In this document: in pieces, positions 60,180 to 64,000 of the stretch
Numbering within the stretch: the first letter of the stretch is position 1
Layout of the letters: the number at the start of each line of letters is the position of its first letter
Assembly (NCBI GenBank): GCA_021234535.1
Contig: CM037838.1
Location: 26,575,969-26,639,968 of the forward strand
DNA length: 64,000 nt
Source of the DNA: Stichopus chloronotus
Taxonomy: Eukaryota > Echinodermata > Holothuroidea > Aspidochirotida > Stichopodidae
Reading direction: 5' to 3'
The notes under the pieces: model-generated
Seen by the model: the letters and a program-made list of their open reading frames with translations, nothing else
Databases searched by the model: none
Told to the model about the DNA's origin: nothing
Translations under genes and position numbers: made by a program

Positions 60180-63100
60180 GTTAATCTTTAAACCGGTCTA
60201 GTATATACAGTTATAGACTTCCATGACAACACAATGATCCATGATTTTGAAAATGATAGTGGCTTACAGAAACCATGATAGTGAAACTGCAAGAATAGAC
60301 AAAAAAAAAACAGAGCTATAATACTTCATATGGTACATAGCTAGACATCACATCAGTCTTTACTGTGGGCCTATATGCAGCAGATGAAAGTCTACTTGGA
60401 TACTGGCAAACTTCGTCTTGAAAACTTGGAAGAATCCATCTTAGGAGGAGTACGACAGAGGTACCATTAACATTCTTCAGGATGTAATGAAATGTGTGAA
60501 GTAATCTGTATTACTTTACATGTTGTTACACAATACTGGCCTGGCTTGTTAGGGGAGGGATGGGGGGGAGAAGTCACATGCAGTCGGTGGGTTACTTGCA
60601 GGTACTCTTTCCCAGGGAAAGTGGCTAGCAATAGCTAACCAGCAAAGCTACCAATGACAGTTGTTGATGGAAGGAAAAATTAAAAAGGAAATTGGTAGGT
60701 CTGAATACTGGAAGTGCAATTCCATATTAGATGCAGGTTTTCAAACAATGCACTGGGTCATATGCCACTGTTCCAGGAAACCATTTTTCAACTATGTAAC
60801 CATACACTTAAAGGGATATGCCAAGCAATAAGTATACCTTAGAGAAAATACCTTTGAGAATTAACATCTCAAAACCAAATATATGGAATGTACACGAACA
60901 GTCAGACTCTTTCAGCTGGGAGCAATTTAACAGGCAATTCACCATGATACAGAGCATATAAACACTGCAGTAGCACCGTGTGTGGCAACCCCTTCTAACA
61001 TATGCCTGAAGGTAAAGGGAACTCCAAATGAGAAATTACATAACCACAAAAACGTAGAAAAACTTAAAAAACTAGAGTGAGTGCAACTCTCCCCCCCCCC
61101 CTAAAAAAAAAAAAAAACCTGTTGCAGTTGGGTGCATTTTACTCCTGTTCTTCCAATTATCCAAAAATGCCACAAAATGTTTCTAGGTACATGACATCAT
61201 CAGCCACACAAATTCTAACATCTCACATATTTCACATTGCAAGCAGTATCATTAGAGTGTCCTGCAGGGAATACTTGACCAGATCAACTGAACACATAGA
61301 AAGGCAAGGAATGATCAGGATAATGTACCCACACAAGATAGATATGAATATTCATGTATGTGTAGGAGGGGCTTATTTTTCTATTTATTTATTTTTTTTT
61401 GTAATGGCTATAACATGTTTGAATTTCAGTGGTAAAATATGAGAAATTTTCAACTCATATTCCACACATGAATTACTCTTTCCAAAAAGAGTAGACTTTA
61501 CTTATGTACAGTAGCTCAGCATCAGGATCAACCACTTCATTCCAGGTGAGATAACTATTTTATGGTACATACCACTGCTCTTTGTACTTTTAACCACCAG
61601 TGACAAAAGACCTACTGATATCAGACCAACAAATTTTTGCACTGTCACAGGGAATATCAAAAGACTGCAAACTTTTGTTTTAACAATTTACAGTTAATCT
61701 TCTCTCCAGGCCCCTTCTTACTTATTGATTATGGATCATTATTAATATTGTAACTTATCAATGTAAATTAAACAGTTGATGATATCATTCAAGTAACATT
61801 ACACGACACAAGTGGCACTATGATGTTCGAAGCTTTAGCATATAGCTACAACAAACGACTGCCACAAAGATCCAGCAGGGAAAAGGGGAAGTTAATAAGT
61901 AGTGTATGTTTTACACTGTGTTGGTATTCTACTGAGGTAGAGTGCAAGCTGGGCTCATGTCAATAGAGTACTTCAGATACTGAATTGTGTGCATACTGTA
62001 TTGTTAGGGACTACAAGATATATCTTTGACTGTAATGGCATAGGAGAACTGTATGTATTCAGATATATAATTATTATACAATTACACAATATAGGACAAC
62101 AGCAGTGGGTCCTTTTAAACTGCAGAATAATTTAAGGTACATGAGAAACAAACACGTCATTGCTTAGGTTTAGGGGGAAAGGATGGGGAGCAATTGATGT
62201 CTTGCAGAGTGCCAGAATGTTATAGAAATCAAAACTGCAGGACTGTGCTGTGTAGGCCTATACTACAATAAGTATATTGTTCCCAAAATGGCCAGATTTA
62301 ATGTCTGACTTCACAAGAGACCATTAGATGAAGAGTCCACTGTCTATACTGCCCTCTATTCTAAAATCTGCATTTAAAGTTGCCAGTGGCACCATTTAAA
62401 GTCAACTTTTTCATGGCCAAAAAGAGCTTTGCATCCTTTCTCCTTTCACTGGACACCTTCAAAAAGACTTTTCTCAAATTCCTTTTGTGCTTGGTAATTT
62501 TCCTGAATATCACCCTAGCTCTTCACTGATAGGTTTCTTATAATACGTATGAAATCTCATGAATATATTCCAAACTTATCAGGACACTGCTTAGACCATG
62601 CTACAGAAGTGCTGTACTTACCTTATCAGTCTGACCACAGATGAATGGCTGTATCTTGAAAGTTGGAACACAATCACAACAACTGACACAAATCTTGAAA
62701 TGGTGAGAATAATGCCACAGCTAACTACCATGTGCAGATGATTGGCTCTGTGCACTAAAACATGAATCAAAGCATGTAGCTGGCGGTGACCCCCGCCACA
62801 GGCAGGTGCCACACACACGCACACAGAGCAAGATCTTGGGAGTCAACAGTACTGAGGTGTAAGCATTACATGTACTCATTGTAAGTACATTGAAAACCAA
62901 AGTGACAATTTCTGGACATTTATACCCACAGGAGAAGGTCACTTTGGAGAATGATATAATTCAAATCCAATTTGGAAATAATCTCACATATGAAGTAAAC
63001 CTAGGGCTGGAAATTGAGTTGAAAATTATCATCAGAAATCATACTTTGCCACTGAAAGTCAAATATGTGACAGGCACTATAAAAAAAAAAACATTGTCCA

Positions 63101-64000
63101 AGCCCTGTTTTTGCATACATGAATATTCATATCCATTCCCACAGATCTTTTGATTTCATGTAACAGTGATTGACAGTATAAGGCTTTCTTGAGAGTCTGA
63201 ATTTTGTGGGGCCGACAGAAATGTCGTGATAATTTTCATATTCATACATCTGAAAGATGAATGCATATATACTTCTTTTTCAGATTTTGAAAAAGGTGAT
63301 TGACTAAGAGAAAGAGCCTCTCTCTCAAAATGTGTGTGAGTCTTTTTAAGATCACTAATCACATTCCTTTATAGCCATAACAAAAACGTTTATCACATTA
63401 TTAGAAAATGAAACATTTTTGACTTTACATAAGTTGCAGGGATCGACCTTAAAACAGTGGTACATCATTCTCACTGACTGATTCTGAACTCATTCAAAAC
63501 TCTTCCCCTCCTCCCTGAAAATAATTAAGCGATAATGATTGCTGTAAAGTTCAGTCTTGATTATTCATAGATAGAACTCTTGATTGCAGTATGGGAGGAA
63601 ATAAGGCTCACTGAACAGGACTTCCTGTAAAACAATGGATTAGCTGACAAAAGTGCACTAGCTTTTATCATCCATTGTCATCAAAACAAAAGACTGTGTG
63701 TTCTCCCCAAATGATGAAAAAGTGACGCACAGTCAATCACATTTGAGGGGATAATGGCCACTTTCAGATAAATTGTCTGGTTAAATTTGCTGTGAATTGT
63801 AAAATCCTACAGTGTAGTGTACAGTAAAGGTACACTTACAGTGTTTTAACTTACACTTGAATTCCAACAAGAAAAAAATTAAGATCAACCAACATTTTGA
63901 ATAAATCAGCACTAAAAAGGTTAATGTAATCAATTAGGTAGACAAACAAAATTAATTAAATGCAGTGAAGCAATAATTCCCATTCCAATCAAATAAGATG
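60180..64000. other. non-coding stretch to right edge
   Basis: AT-rich with C/A runs at 61089-61116, a T-run near 61391-61400 and (CA)n near 62810-62824. ORFs up to 121 codons occur, but the longest crosses homopolymer runs and lacks splice support. Repeated short words such as gaatattcat and agtgaca are not organised. No gene is supported. Confidence 0.5.

Noticed and set aside
1..64000. CRISPR arrays, operons, tRNA/rRNA genes, prophage or bacterial defence loci
   Set aside because: No regularly spaced direct repeats with unique spacers, no dense ORFs with ribosome-binding sites, and no cloverleaf-like sequence recognised; the window is eukaryotic in character.

Overview
The window is AT-rich, gene-poor eukaryotic DNA. 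It has long non-coding stretches, depleted CpG with a few CpG-denser islands, many microsatellites and homopolymer runs, and several families of short repeats. There is no bacterial-style gene packing, no operon, no recognisable tRNA or rRNA, and no ORF with a domain I can name. The best fit is an animal genome, probably a marine invertebrate such as an echinoderm or mollusc. That rests mainly on two elements with the architecture of the pearl/Helentron-associated (HINE) families: ~130-150-bp tandem units, then a GACA/GATA microsatellite, then a 3' palindrome. The species is not determined.

Mobile and repeated DNA is the best-supported content. Two HINE/pearl-like elements lie at 19068-19877 and 22185-23503. 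The second sits inside an older ~385-bp repeat (pieces between 22008 and 24000), whose uninterrupted relative lies inverted at 34155-34538. A 1233-bp non-autonomous hAT-like element with 15-bp terminal inverted repeats lies at 46675-47907. Smaller repeats are a 114-bp near-perfect tandem duplication (25068-25295), a ~160-bp tandem pair (36485-36765) related to 48338-48399, a dispersed pair (7422-7535 and 37315-37432), an (AT)n tract (8633-8675), and a degenerate purine-rich minisatellite (16440-16770).

Protein-coding content is limited to candidate exons deduced from open frame, splice signals and phase. The most coherent plus-strand model has a TATA-like box at 38043, an ATG at 38103 (first coding exon to 38245), phase-compatible exons at 51555-51603 and 55625-55828, and a terminal exon at 56217-56441 followed by AATAAA at 56779. 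A second plus-strand pair (29205-29430 and terminal 35774-35923) may be the 3' end of an upstream gene. On the minus strand, 17910-17971 and 13908-14014 join in phase, as do 60019-60102 and 59712-59849. An open segment at 53805-53934 can be read as exon on either strand. No product was recognised and none of these models is proven; in 64 kb of AT-rich DNA some must be pseudo-exons.

The remaining sequence (most of 1.8-13.9 kb, 18-19 kb, 38.2-46.6 kb, 48-51.5 kb, 57-59.6 kb and 60.2-64 kb) looks intronic or intergenic.
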